A stretch of 39,134 bases of DNA from an uncultured Eubacterium sp. (GCA_947089855.1 CAMUML010000040.1:1-39134), one strand, 5' to 3'; positions 24,270 to 32,713 are shown, numbered from the stretch's first letter. A program made the numbers and translations. The notes: generated from the letters alone by a model not told the origin.

Positions 24270-24297
24270 ATTATACTGGATAACGGATAATTCGCAA
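24270..24297 (-). promoter_or_regulatory. Promoter for thioesterase-cvfB
   Basis: On the minus strand TTGCGA (24292-24297) and TATAAT (24270-24275) are 16 bp apart. The -10 overlaps the ATG that would be the next longer start, which supports the shorter coding start at 24220. Confidence 0.6.
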
Positions 24298-24346
24298 GTA
24301 CTTTTCTGATAAACGCACGTGGCAACTTTAAATGGGCACAAACTAT

Positions 24347-24375
24347 TTGACATAAAACACCAGCATTCGTATAAT
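24347..24375 (+). promoter_or_regulatory. Consensus promoter of the acyltransferase-TCS-sulfation operon
   Basis: A perfect TTGACA (24347-24352) and a perfect TATAAT (24370-24375) are 17 bp apart. About 50 nt of leader precede the acyltransferase ATG. It diverges from the thioesterase promoter, about 50 bp away. No clear response-regulator direct repeats are visible around it, and a fully consensus promoter argues for basal expression. Confidence 0.85.
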
Positions 24376-24431
24376 AAAAAAAACTATCAGCGGCAGGGGC
24401 TTTTCTACCTGCATGATTAAGGAGAACAAAT

Positions 24432-25541
24432 ATGAGCAAACCATCTTTATCTGCCCGTAACGGCGCGATTGATTTTTGGAAATTTATTTTTTCGATTATG
24501 GTCGTACAATTCCATTCTTCCAACCTGACCAAAATCAAGTCCACCCCATTTGTAGGCGCTGCAATTGCAGTGGAATTCTTTTTCCTCGTGTCCGGCTATT
24601 TAATGGCAGCTTCCATTATGCGCCGTGAGGAAGCTTCGATCGTTGCCGGGCGCGACAGCCGCAATTTTATGCTGCATAAAATACGTGGATTGTGCCCAGA
24701 GATTTTTATTGCATGGGGTATCGGCTTTTTTGTACAGCACCTGGCCAAAAAAAATGTAACTGGCACTTCTTTGCTCAAAGACCTGATGACTGGCGTGTGG
24801 GACCTATTTTTTTTAAGGGAATCCGGCCTGGAAGGCTTTAAGGCAAACCCTGCTGCCTGGTATATTTCTGCCATGCTGCTTGCCATGCTTGTGCTTGTTC
24901 CCCTATTTTTTATAAATCGTGATTTGTTTTTAAATGTATGGGCGCCTATCCTTGCGATTGGAACGCTTGGATGGCTATCGAAAAACGTAGGCGACCTGCG
25001 CGGCCCGACGGATTGGCTCGGCTTTTGCTACAAAGGCTGGCTGCGCGCTGTCGGTGAATTATGTATGGGCGCCATCTGCTGGGGAATTAGCCAAAAACTA
25101 AAGGGCCTGCCTTTATCCAAATTTGCGGCCAGCATTTGTGCGGGAACGGAACTGGCTTGTTATCTAGGTGTGATTGCGTGGTCTTACCAGCACAAAGGTT
25201 CCCAGATGGATTTTGTAATGCTACTTTTATTTGCTGTCGGCGTTACGGTCACATTTAGCGGCCAGAGCCTATTTTCATCATTTTTTAATAAACCTTTGGT
25301 ATATTTTCTTGGAAAAATCAGTTTTCCAATTTATTTGTCGCATAATTACTGGAGCCATGCGCTGGTCCGTATTTATCCAGGCCAGGCCTATGCACAGCTA
25401 TATCCGAAATATGTGCTCGCAGTGATAATAACTACCATCGTGATCTATGTAACGGCGAAGTGGATGCGTAAAATTGCCCCTGCATTTGTATCCGCCTGCA
25501 AAAAACGGCTTCTGGAACAAGGCCCATCTGCTGGCAAATAA
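24432..25541 (+). CDS. Acyltransferase-3-family integral membrane protein
   Basis: This 369-residue protein has about ten membrane segments. The typical opening RNGAIDFWKFIFSIMVVQFHSS (about residues 9-30, with the family's conserved His) and VEFFFLVSGYLMA (about 47-59) mark acyltransferase 3. These proteins move acyl groups, commonly acetyl, onto exported sugars or lipids. AAGGAG precedes the ATG. It is the first gene of a plus-strand run; the response regulator starts 46 bp downstream. Its substrate is unknown. Co-location with a sulfotransferase suggests that both decorate the same exported molecule. Confidence 0.87.
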   Translation: MSKPSLSARNGAIDFWKFIFSIMVVQFHSSNLTKIKSTPFVGAAIAVEFFFLVSGYLMAASIMRREEASIVAGRDSRNFMLHKIRGLCPEIFIAWGIGFFVQHLAKKNVTGTSLLKDLMTGVWDLFFLRESGLEGFKANPAAWYISAMLLAMLVLVPLFFINRDLFLNVWAPILAIGTLGWLSKNVGDLRGPTDWLGFCYKGWLRAVGELCMGAICWGISQKLKGLPLSKFAASICAGTELACYLGVIAWSYQHKGSQMDFVMLLLFAVGVTVTFSGQSLFSSFFNKPLVYFLGKISFPIYLSHNYWSHALVRIYPGQAYAQLYPKYVLAVIITTIVIYVTAKWMRKIAPAFVSACKKRLLEQGPSAGK

Positions 25542-25587
25542 TTGGATAAACGTGCATAAAACTGGAATACTATTAAAGGGACTTTAT

Positions 25588-26262
25588 ATGAAAATACTGG
25601 TAGTAGAAGATGAAAAAGATATGAACCATATCATAACCAAAGAACTGGAATCCGAAGGCTATCTCGTAGACTCCTGCTACGATGGGGACACCGCCTACGA
25701 TTACCTTACAATGGAAGAATATGACGGTGTAGTACTGGATGTTATGCTTCCCAAAATGAACGGTTTTGAAATCCTCAAAAAAGCCCGCAGCCGCGGCATC
25801 CAGACCCCAGTCTTGTTCCTTTCGGCCCGCAGCCGTGTAGATGATATTGTGGAAGGGCTTGATATTGGCGCGGACGATTATATGGTCAAGCCATTTGCGT
25901 TTCAGGAACTTTCCGCCCGGGTACGTGCAATGACCCGTAAAAAAGCCGGTGTGCGGGAAAATATTTACCGTTGCGGGGACCTGTCCGTGGACTGCAACGA
26001 ACACCTGGTAAAGCGCGGGGAACGGATCGTCAATTTGTCCCCAAAAGAATTTTCCGTGCTTTTATATTTGATCCGGAACCAAAACATTGTCGTTACCAGG
26101 GAACAGATTGAAGCAAATATATGGGACATTGACCATGACAGCTATTCCAATGTGATCGATGTCTATATCCGCTATCTGCGGAAAAAAATTGACGATCCAT
26201 TTCAATTTAAAATGATCCAGACGATCCGAGGGGTGGGATATGTATTAAGGGCACCAGAATGA
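25588..26262 (+). CDS. OmpR-family response regulator
   Basis: This is a 224-residue DNA-binding regulator. The receiver domain (about 1-115) has the phospho-acceptor D51 (VVLDVMLPKMNG), acidic residues near 8-9, S79 and K101 (MVKPF). A winged-helix output domain follows (about 128-222, with NLSPKEFSVLLYLI and VIDVYIRYLRKKID and ending TIRGVGYVLR). The ATG at 25588 has AAAGGGA upstream; the frame extends back into the acyltransferase gene without a site. Its stop codon overlaps the kinase start by 4 bp, so they are an obligate pair. Confidence 0.93.
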   Translation: MKILVVEDEKDMNHIITKELESEGYLVDSCYDGDTAYDYLTMEEYDGVVLDVMLPKMNGFEILKKARSRGIQTPVLFLSARSRVDDIVEGLDIGADDYMVKPFAFQELSARVRAMTRKKAGVRENIYRCGDLSVDCNEHLVKRGERIVNLSPKEFSVLLYLIRNQNIVVTREQIEANIWDIDHDSYSNVIDVYIRYLRKKIDDPFQFKMIQTIRGVGYVLRAPE

Positions 26263-27623
26263 AACAAGTATCTATCGGCCGCCATATCCTCCAGCTATTG
26301 ATCATGGCATTGGCAGCAATGGCAGCCGCTATGCTTATCTTTGTCCATATTTTAGCAAATGTAGCCGTAGAATACGACATTAAACAAAATCTGGACCGCG
26401 AACTATACCAAAATTTAAAAGAAGTCAAAATGGACGAAACAGGCCAGCTCGTATACAGCGACGATTTTATGCTGTCCGAAGGGGACATCCATTTTCTGAT
26501 CTTAGATGATGCCGGGAACGTTTTGTTAGGGGAATACCCCAAAGGATGCCCACAGGATATTGCGCCTGGTACAAAAAAAATGCAGCAGGTTTCACAATCC
26601 GGAGAAACCTATTATATCCGTGATATACGGAAACATGAAATGAACGATACACGTATTTATATGCGCAGCATTGTACGCCGTTCTGACACCTACAGCCGTT
26701 ACCAGACGCTTGAATACTTATCCTGCTTAAGCATCCTGGTTGTATTTGGCATTACCATTTTAAGCGGCATTATCCTGTCCAAGCGTATTTCTAATTCTTT
26801 AAAAGGAATGTGCCATTCCGCAGAATACATCGGACAGAATATGAACATTTCAAAACGTATCGCATACGACGGAAAATTTTATGAGCTGGCTGTGCTGGCA
26901 CAGGCAAATAACCGGATGCTGGACCGTTTGGAAGAAACGTTCCGCCAACAGGAACAATTTACTTCCGACGTCGCACATGAACTACGTACCCCTATCGCAG
27001 TTATGACTGCCCAATGCCAGTATGTACGCGAAAAATCGATTAGCAAGGAAGATTACCAGGAAGCATTTGAAGTAATCGAACGGCAGTCTGCAAAGGTAAG
27101 CGCCATTATTGCCAGACTTTTAGAACTGTCCAGGCTAGACTATGACCGCAGGCAAATACAGGCAGAAGATGTAGACCTTCCAGAAATTGTACAGTCCATC
27201 TGCGAAGACCTGCTGCAAAAATCAGGCGATACCCTCCGTTTTAAACAGCGCCTGTCAGACGCCCATGCCATCGGGGACATTAGCCTAGTCGCAATTGCCG
27301 TACAAAACCTGCTGACCAATGCATCCAAATACGGGGCAGACAGCACCATCGAAGTGGAAACCGGCCTGCGTGAAGATATGGCATATGTAATGGTAAAAGA
27401 CCACGGCCCCGGCATCCAGGAAGAAGATATGGCCCATATTTTTAAACGTTTTTATAAAGCAGATAAATCGAGGAATTCGGAAGGATTCGGGCTTGGGCTG
27501 CCACTGGCAATGAAAATTGCAGAAAAACATGGTGGCACGATACAAGCAGAAAGCAGTTTCGGCGAAGGTTGTATTTTTACGCTCCTGCTGCCTGCAATAG
27601 ATAAAGGGAGAAACCAACTATGA
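26259..27623 (+). CDS. Sensor histidine kinase
   Basis: This is a 454-residue membrane kinase. Two membrane segments (about 13-36 and 153-174) flank an extracytoplasmic loop of about 115 residues with mixed polar content and no recognised fold. After a linker come the dimerisation domain with H240 (SDVAHELRTPI) and the ATPase domain with the N-box NLLTNASKYG (about 350-359), DHGPGI (381-386) and GFGLGL (409-414). It is translationally coupled on both sides, by 4-bp overlaps, to the response regulator and to the APS kinase gene. The last link is unusual and suggests that the signal concerns sulfation. Confidence 0.93.
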   Translation: MKQVSIGRHILQLLIMALAAMAAAMLIFVHILANVAVEYDIKQNLDRELYQNLKEVKMDETGQLVYSDDFMLSEGDIHFLILDDAGNVLLGEYPKGCPQDIAPGTKKMQQVSQSGETYYIRDIRKHEMNDTRIYMRSIVRRSDTYSRYQTLEYLSCLSILVVFGITILSGIILSKRISNSLKGMCHSAEYIGQNMNISKRIAYDGKFYELAVLAQANNRMLDRLEETFRQQEQFTSDVAHELRTPIAVMTAQCQYVREKSISKEDYQEAFEVIERQSAKVSAIIARLLELSRLDYDRRQIQAEDVDLPEIVQSICEDLLQKSGDTLRFKQRLSDAHAIGDISLVAIAVQNLLTNASKYGADSTIEVETGLREDMAYVMVKDHGPGIQEEDMAHIFKRFYKADKSRNSEGFGLGLPLAMKIAEKHGGTIQAESSFGEGCIFTLLLPAIDKGRNQL

Positions 27624-28243
27624 CTGGAAATACCAATGACAGCAGCCGCAACCTTACCTGGCATACAATGGCCATTACCCGCGAGATGCGGGAGGCTGCA
27701 CTTCATCAAAAAGCGGTTACCATATGGCTGACCGGACTTTCCGGTTCCGGAAAGTCTACACTTGCCAACGCACTGGAACAAAAACTGGCTTCTGGCGGCA
27801 GGCATACGATGCTTTTAGACGGCGACAATGTACGCCACGGCTTAAACAAAGACCTCGGGTTTTCCGAACATGACCGTATTGAAAATATCCGCAGGATTGC
27901 CGAAGTATGCCGCCTTCTGAATGACGCCGGCATCATTGTACTGGCTTCTTTTATTTCCCCATTCCGCAAAGACCGGGAACATGCGAGGGAGATTATTGGC
28001 GGCAGCTTTATTGAAGTGTATGTAAGCACCCCATTGGAAGAATGTGAAAGGCGCGACGTAAAAGGGCTGTACCAGGCGGCCCGGAACGGGGAAATTGCAC
28101 AATTTACCGGCATTACCAGTATTTATGAGGCACCTACGCAGCCTGAAGTTACCATAGATACGAGCAGCCGCAGCATTGCGGACAGCACTACAGAATTAAT
28201 GTCAGCATTGGAAACTGTGCTGAACGGAAGGAGCATGGGATGA
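27620..28243 (+). CDS. cysC: Adenylylsulfate (APS) kinase
   Basis: APS kinase phosphorylates adenosine 5'-phosphosulfate to PAPS, the activated sulfate donor. The 207-residue protein has P-loop GLSGSGKST (39-47), the APS-binding DGDNVRHGLNKDLGFS (about 67-82), and SFISPFRKDRE (about 110-120), as in active CysC enzymes. No ATP sulfurylase (Sat or CysDN) and no PAPS reductase is in the window. Directly downstream is a sulfotransferase-like gene overlapping by 4 bp, so the PAPS is likely made for sulfation rather than for assimilation. AGGGAG precedes the ATG, which overlaps the kinase stop. Confidence 0.94.
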   Translation: MTGNTNDSSRNLTWHTMAITREMREAALHQKAVTIWLTGLSGSGKSTLANALEQKLASGGRHTMLLDGDNVRHGLNKDLGFSEHDRIENIRRIAEVCRLLNDAGIIVLASFISPFRKDREHAREIIGGSFIEVYVSTPLEECERRDVKGLYQAARNGEIAQFTGITSIYEAPTQPEVTIDTSSRSIADSTTELMSALETVLNGRSMG

Positions 28244-29343
28244 ACACACTTTACGTACACATCGGCACATCGAAAACCGCAACAACCGCAATCCAGAGTT
28301 TCTGCATTTATAACCGGAAACTGTTAAATCAAAAAGGATATGATTACCCAGATTTTCCATACCGTTACAAAGACGTATCCGAACGGCGTAACGGCCATTT
28401 CTTAATTGCAGAAGATACTTCCAGCGGACGCACCGGTAATTTCTGGGCTGGTATTGACCGGATCCTCCACTTATTCCAGGCTTACCCAAATATTATCCTG
28501 TCTGACGAGGCCATCTGGTCTGCGCCTTACCAAAACCGCATTGATATGTGGAAAGCACTGCGTTCGGAGGCAAAAGAAAACGGTTTTCAAGTAAAAATAA
28601 TTGTATATTTAAGAAGACAGGATACGTACCTGATCTCGGGCTGGAACCAGATGGTAAAAAGCGGCATCGGCAGGGGTGCGGTTATGGCATGGGAAGATTA
28701 TGTCGCAGAACGCGCGGATGCCCATAAACTGAACTATGCTACACATTTAAAAAAGCTTTCGGAACTATGGGGGCGGCAAAACCTGATCGTCCGGCGGTTT
28801 GAACCGAAGCATTTTATCGGTGGCTCTATCCACGCCGATTTCCTCGATGCAGCCGGCCTGAAACTTACAAATGAATATAAATTTGAAGCAGTTGTCCCAA
28901 ACCTTCGTTTAGCTGGAAATACCCATGAAATTAAGCGTGTATTAAATAATATGCCAAATATGACGGCCACTTATGACAGCTTTTTCCGCCGTGCCTTGCT
29001 TTCCTTTACCGAAGCATCCGGATCCGATTATCCAAATGAAATGTTTTCCAAAGCAGAATCCAAAGCATATATGGATAAATTCGCCGACGAAAACCGCAAG
29101 ACGGCACAGGAGTATTTTGGTGAAACGGAACTGTTTGATTTAAAATGGAAAGATATACCAAAGTGGCAAAAAGATAACCCACATATGCAGGATGACCTGA
29201 TCCGGTTTGTGGGTGCCTGTTGTATGCAGCTTTTGGAAGAAAATAAAAAACTGCGCCATGAATTAGATGATCTAAAAGATATGGTACGGCATCCGTTGCG
29301 CACAGCTAGGCAGAAACGGGCCGGAGCCGCAAAACAGCAATAA
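28240..29343 (+). CDS. PAPS-dependent sulfotransferase-like protein
   Basis: This is a 367-residue cytosolic protein. The start LYVHIGTSKTATTAIQ (residues 4-19) is the 5'-phosphosulfate-binding loop of sulfotransferases. IVYLRRQDTYLISGWNQ (121-137) fits the 3'-phosphate-binding strand-helix with its conserved Arg and Ser. The family transfers sulfate from PAPS to sugar, lipid or small-molecule hydroxyls; the acceptor cannot be read here. The C-terminus is a short coiled coil (about 328-345) followed by a strongly basic tail (HPLRTARQKRAG), perhaps for membrane or partner contact. GGAAGGAG lies 6 nt upstream of the ATG, which overlaps the cysC stop. Confidence 0.82.
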   Translation: MNTLYVHIGTSKTATTAIQSFCIYNRKLLNQKGYDYPDFPYRYKDVSERRNGHFLIAEDTSSGRTGNFWAGIDRILHLFQAYPNIILSDEAIWSAPYQNRIDMWKALRSEAKENGFQVKIIVYLRRQDTYLISGWNQMVKSGIGRGAVMAWEDYVAERADAHKLNYATHLKKLSELWGRQNLIVRRFEPKHFIGGSIHADFLDAAGLKLTNEYKFEAVVPNLRLAGNTHEIKRVLNNMPNMTATYDSFFRRALLSFTEASGSDYPNEMFSKAESKAYMDKFADENRKTAQEYFGETELFDLKWKDIPKWQKDNPHMQDDLIRFVGACCMQLLEENKKLRHELDDLKDMVRHPLRTARQKRAGAAKQQ

Positions 29344-29358
29344 AGGGTATCTAAAACC

Positions 29359-29382
29359 GGGGAGGGGCTGTAATCCCTCCCC
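29359..29382. terminator. Terminator between convergent sulfotransferase and amt genes
   Basis: A perfect 8-bp GC-rich stem GGGGAGGG/CCCTCCCC (29359-29366 and 29375-29382) with an 8-nt loop lies 15 bp after the sulfotransferase stop. On the minus strand it is followed by GGTTTTAG, so it best serves amt. On the plus strand no T-run follows, though position and stem suggest it ends the sulfation operon as well. Confidence 0.7.
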
Positions 29383-29413
29383 AACTATATAAAAATGTGC
29401 AGCCTATGCGTTG

Positions 29414-31147
29414 TTACTCTACATCCCGCAAGGCATCCCTGTTTTCTTCCCCAGTACGGATTTTTACTACCCTTGCAACCTGGAAGACGAAGATCTTGCC
29501 ATCCCCGATATGCCCAGTGTACAGTGCTTTTTTAGCAGCAGCAATCACATCATCTACCGGAATTTTACTTACAACGACTTCTATTTTTACTTTAGGCAGC
29601 AACGTAGCATCCATCTCTACACCGCGGTAATATTCGCCTGCGCCTTTCTGGATACCGCAGCCCATAACCTGCGTTACGGTCATACCAGTTACGCCAAGGT
29701 CATTCAAAGCTTTTTTCAGCTTATCAAAACGCGATAATTTGGCTACGACAGCCACTTTATACATACCTGTTTGCACAAGCCCGCCTACTGTATCCGCTCC
29801 ATTTTCCAAGCCTATCCGTTCCACCGGAACCGCTGCATTTAACTGTGCCGGTGTCGCTGCCAGAGGGTTGTCTTCCCCAAGGTCTGTATTTTCATTTATG
29901 TCCATCGTCCCTGTAACGTCATGGATGGCAAACCCAGAATATGCGCTGGCCAGCCCATGTTCATGCAGGTCAAGGCCATCGATTTCGATTTCCTGTTCTA
30001 CACGCAGCCCGATTGTATGTTTAATCAGCTGGAAAATAATAACCATCATAATCCCAGCCCATGCAGCTACTGACAATACGCCTATTGCCTGGATACCCAG
30101 CATTTTAAACCCGCCGCCGTAAAACAGGCCGCCATCTGTTGCAAACAGGCCAACTGCCAGCGTACCGAACATACCGCAGGCCCCATGTACGGAAACCGCG
30201 CCGACCGGGTCGTCTATTTTTGCTATTTTATCAAAAAATTCTACTGATGCTACGACCAGCCCACCAGCGGCCAAACCTATGAAAAATGCGCCAAACGGGT
30301 CAACTACATCGCATCCTGCCGTAATTGCTACCAAACCGGCCAACGCACCGTTTAAACACATCGATACATCTGGTTTTTTATAAAGGATCCAAGTAACTGC
30401 CAAAACGACGCAGGTAGCAACTGCTGCTGCCATATTGGTGTTCATAAAGATCAAAGACGCTGAAAGCACTGCTTCATCGGAACTCATGGATACGGTAGAA
30501 CACCCATTAAAACCAAACCAGCAAAACCAAAGGATAAAGACACCCAGCGCCACAGCAGTCAGGTTATGGCCAGGAATTGCACGTGGCTTTCCATCTTTGC
30601 CGTATTTCCCAATACGAGGGCCAAGCGTCGCCGCCCCGATGCAGGCTGCTACACCGCCTACCATATGTACGGCACAAGAACCTGCAAAATCGTGGAAACC
30701 CAGTCCGGCCAGCCAGCCGCCACCCCAAATCCAATGTCCTGAAACTGGATATACCACTAAGGAAATTAAAGCACTATATACGCAATAAGAACTAAATTTG
30801 GTACGTTCCGCCATCGACCCTGATACAATCGTGGCTGCGGTTGCACAAAAAACGGTCTGGAAAATCACATAACACCATTTTGGAAGGGACCCAAAATCAT
30901 AATCCCCCAATATAAATGGGTCAAACCCGCCAACCAGAGCGCCGGAACCGCCAAACATAATTCCAAAACCAACCAGCCAATAGGCCGGTGTACCGATACA
31001 AAAATCCATCAGGTTTTTCATCAAAATATTCCCTGTATTTTTTGCCCTTGTAAGCCCTGCTTCACACAGGGAAAAACCGGCCTGCATAAAGAATACCATA
31101 GCGGCCCCGATTAAGGTCCACATCACATCCACAGATACATAAGTCAT
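29414..31147 (-). CDS. amt: Ammonium transporter fused to a P-II domain
   Basis: This is a 577-residue protein. Residues 1-400 form an Amt/Mep/Rh channel with about eleven segments. Hallmarks are GFSLCEAGLTRAKNT, SGSMAERTKFSSY, the pore-type HMVGGVAA (conserved His) and VSVHGACGMFG (second His). A polar linker (about 400-460) leads to a complete P-II domain (about 462-577) with a T-loop QKGAGEYYRGVEMD and the C-terminal GHIGDGKIFVFQV...RTGE. P-II normally blocks Amt as a separate protein sensing ATP/ADP and 2-oxoglutarate, and here it is tethered. The ATG at 31147 follows AAAGGAGG; the upstream extension lacks a site. Confidence 0.94.
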   Translation of the reverse strand: MTYVSVDVMWTLIGAAMVFFMQAGFSLCEAGLTRAKNTGNILMKNLMDFCIGTPAYWLVGFGIMFGGSGALVGGFDPFILGDYDFGSLPKWCYVIFQTVFCATAATIVSGSMAERTKFSSYCVYSALISLVVYPVSGHWIWGGGWLAGLGFHDFAGSCAVHMVGGVAACIGAATLGPRIGKYGKDGKPRAIPGHNLTAVALGVFILWFCWFGFNGCSTVSMSSDEAVLSASLIFMNTNMAAAVATCVVLAVTWILYKKPDVSMCLNGALAGLVAITAGCDVVDPFGAFFIGLAAGGLVVASVEFFDKIAKIDDPVGAVSVHGACGMFGTLAVGLFATDGGLFYGGGFKMLGIQAIGVLSVAAWAGIMMVIIFQLIKHTIGLRVEQEIEIDGLDLHEHGLASAYSGFAIHDVTGTMDINENTDLGEDNPLAATPAQLNAAVPVERIGLENGADTVGGLVQTGMYKVAVVAKLSRFDKLKKALNDLGVTGMTVTQVMGCGIQKGAGEYYRGVEMDATLLPKVKIEVVVSKIPVDDVIAAAKKALYTGHIGDGKIFVFQVARVVKIRTGEENRDALRDVE

Positions 31148-31285
31148 ACTTTTTTCCTCCTTTAAACTGCAAATAACTGCCGCATTCCAAACAAGCTGGG
31201 CTGCTGCAAATAAAAAAGGTACAATTACCAAAAATCCGCGGCTTTGCGGCTCCAGCATTGTACCTTATTTTATAGGAAGAAACAA

Positions 31286-31324
31286 AAAGGCGCTGACGAG
31301 GTTATCGTTCCTCTCAGCGCCTTT
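31286..31324 (-). terminator. Leader terminator (attenuator) of amt
   Basis: On the minus strand an 11-bp stem AAAGGCGCTGA/TCAGCGCCTTT (31314-31324 with 31286-31296), a one-base bulge and a 4-bp GAGG/CCTC extension enclose an 8-nt loop AACGATAA. A TTTTTGTTT tract follows (about 31280-31288). The hairpin begins about 8 nt after the predicted transcription start and about 140 bp before the amt ATG. It is therefore a terminator in the leader, as in attenuation or antitermination control. No competing antiterminator stem is obvious, so an RNA-binding protein such as an ANTAR regulator is plausible. Confidence 0.78.
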
Positions 31325-31338
31325 GCTTCATGTACTGT

Positions 31339-31367
31339 AGTATACCAGCAGGCTTATCGAAAGTCAA
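31339..31367 (-). promoter_or_regulatory. Promoter of amt
   Basis: On the minus strand TTGACT (31362-31367) and TATACT (31339-31344) are 17 bp apart. The start would fall near 31332, immediately before the leader terminator hairpin, which places that hairpin inside the amt transcript. Confidence 0.75.
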
Positions 31368-31511
31368 TTCTAATATTTATGGAATTTTAATAATTTATTA
31401 AGAAACTTTTGTGAAATATAAACAAATTGTAAATTTTTATTGCAGTATGTATGTCTAGGGCCAGCCTGCCGATATATAATAAGTATCACAATAAAAACAG
31501 GAGATATTAAA

Positions 31512-31691
31512 ATGACTGGTATTCCAAAAGACCCCATTATACTATTAAGCTATATCAATACACAGCTACGCAACCATTACCATTCCTTTGAAGAACTATG
31601 TGCTTCCCTGCTCCTAAACCCATCCGAAATTACGGAAAAATTAAATAGTATCAACTATTTTTACGACAGCAGCACAAACCAGTTCCAATAA
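31512..31691 (+). CDS. DUF4250-family small protein
   Basis: This 59-residue cytosolic protein matches DUF4250: PKDPIILLSYINTQLRNHYHSFEELCASL, then EITEKLNSINYFYDSSTNQF at the C-terminus. The function is unknown. The start is the ATG at 31512 with CAGGAG 8 nt upstream; the frame extending to 31440 has no site. It diverges from amt and converges on rpe, whose stop is 18 bp away. Similar small proteins are common in Clostridia. Confidence 0.82.
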   Translation: MTGIPKDPIILLSYINTQLRNHYHSFEELCASLLLNPSEITEKLNSINYFYDSSTNQFQ

Positions 31692-31709
31692 CAACCAGAT
31701 GATTACGTT

Positions 31710-32360
31710 CTATTTGAGCATTTCCAGCATCCGGTTCGTATTTTCTTCAATGTCCCCATGGAAAACCGTACTGCCTGCTACAATTATATTGGCACCAGCA
31801 GACAAGACCTTTTCCAGATTTCCAAAATGGATGCCGCCGTCTACTTCAATATCCGTCTTTAGCCCTTTTTGGTCTATCATCTTTTTTAATTCACGTACTT
31901 TGTCCAAAGTATAAGGAATTAACGGCTGCCCGCCCTGGCCTGGATTTACTGTCATAACCAGCACCATATCCACACGCTGTAAGATATAGGAAAGCGCCGT
32001 CAGCGGCGTGGCCGGGTTTAGGGCAATGCCCGCTAACAGGTCCCTTTCCTTTATTAAATCCACCGCATGGTTTAGGTCAGTGCAAGCTTCCGCATGGACG
32101 GTGATAATATCGGCCCCGCATTCAGCCACATCTGCAATATAGCGTGCTGGCTCCCTGACCATTAAATGTACATCCATCATCAGGTTTGTATGGGCACGCA
32201 AGGAGCTTAATACTGGCATCCCAAATGAGATATTCGGAACAAACCAGCCATCCATCACATCAAAATGAAGGTACTGGGCACCGCAGCGCTCGATCACTGC
32301 TACCTGCTCCCCCAGCCTCGTAAAGTCTGCGGCTAATATTGATGGTGATAAACAATTCAT
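31710..32360 (-). CDS. rpe: Ribulose-phosphate 3-epimerase
   Basis: This enzyme interconverts ribulose 5-phosphate and xylulose 5-phosphate in the pentose phosphate pathway. The 216-residue TIM barrel has CLSPSILAADFTRLGEQV (about 3-20), HFDVMDGWFVPNISFG (32-47, metal ligands), MDVHLMV (62-68), VNPGQGGQ (about 137-144) and EVDGGI (about 171-176, catalytic Asp). The ATG at 32360 follows a GGGGGG-rich site. It starts 89 bp downstream of a small membrane-protein gene. All hallmark residues are present. Confidence 0.95.
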   Translation of the reverse strand: MNCLSPSILAADFTRLGEQVAVIERCGAQYLHFDVMDGWFVPNISFGMPVLSSLRAHTNLMMDVHLMVREPARYIADVAECGADIITVHAEACTDLNHAVDLIKERDLLAGIALNPATPLTALSYILQRVDMVLVMTVNPGQGGQPLIPYTLDKVRELKKMIDQKGLKTDIEVDGGIHFGNLEKVLSAGANIIVAGSTVFHGDIEENTNRMLEMLK

Positions 32361-32449
32361 AAGAATCCCCCCTTATCCGTCTCCTGTGTGTTTGCAACCG
32401 TTCAGATAACCCATTGAACTGTTACGTATAGTTCCTGTTTCCATGCCTG

Positions 32450-32713
32450 TCAGTCCAACATACATTTGAACATATAGCCGATTGACCAGATCAGGCCGCT
32501 GATTGTAAAAGACAGCCAGCATTTAATAATGGTAACGGCCACATAAAGCAGCGTCAGCTCGCCTGCTTTATAAGCCAGGTATAAGCCGGCCAATGGCCGG
32601 ATAAGCATCCTCCATATACCGACATATAACGCAAGCACGGTTCCAAGCAGGACGCTGATATATCCTGCCGCTTTTTTGATTCTTTTTACAATGCCTTGTA
32701 TACAATTTTCCAA
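32450..32713 (-). CDS. Small two-segment membrane protein of unknown function
   Basis: This 87-residue protein starts at a TTG at 32713 with GGGGAG 6-7 nt upstream; no ATG is available near this site. A basic amphipathic N-terminus (GIVKRIKKAAG) is followed by two or three hydrophobic segments (about 17-45 and 50-82), broken by RPLAGLYLAYKAGEL. No family is recognised. It begins 44 bp downstream of leuA on the same strand and could be translated from the leuA transcript. The alternative overlapping frame begins within the end of leuA and has no binding site. Confidence 0.5.
   Translation of the reverse strand: MENCIQGIVKRIKKAAGYISVLLGTVLALYVGIWRMLIRPLAGLYLAYKAGELTLLYVAVTIIKCWLSFTISGLIWSIGYMFKCMLD

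Noticed and set aside
24221-24544. N-terminal extension of the thioesterase to 24544
   Set aside because: The extension is antisense to the acyltransferase start and both promoters; the conserved thioesterase N-terminus begins at 24220.
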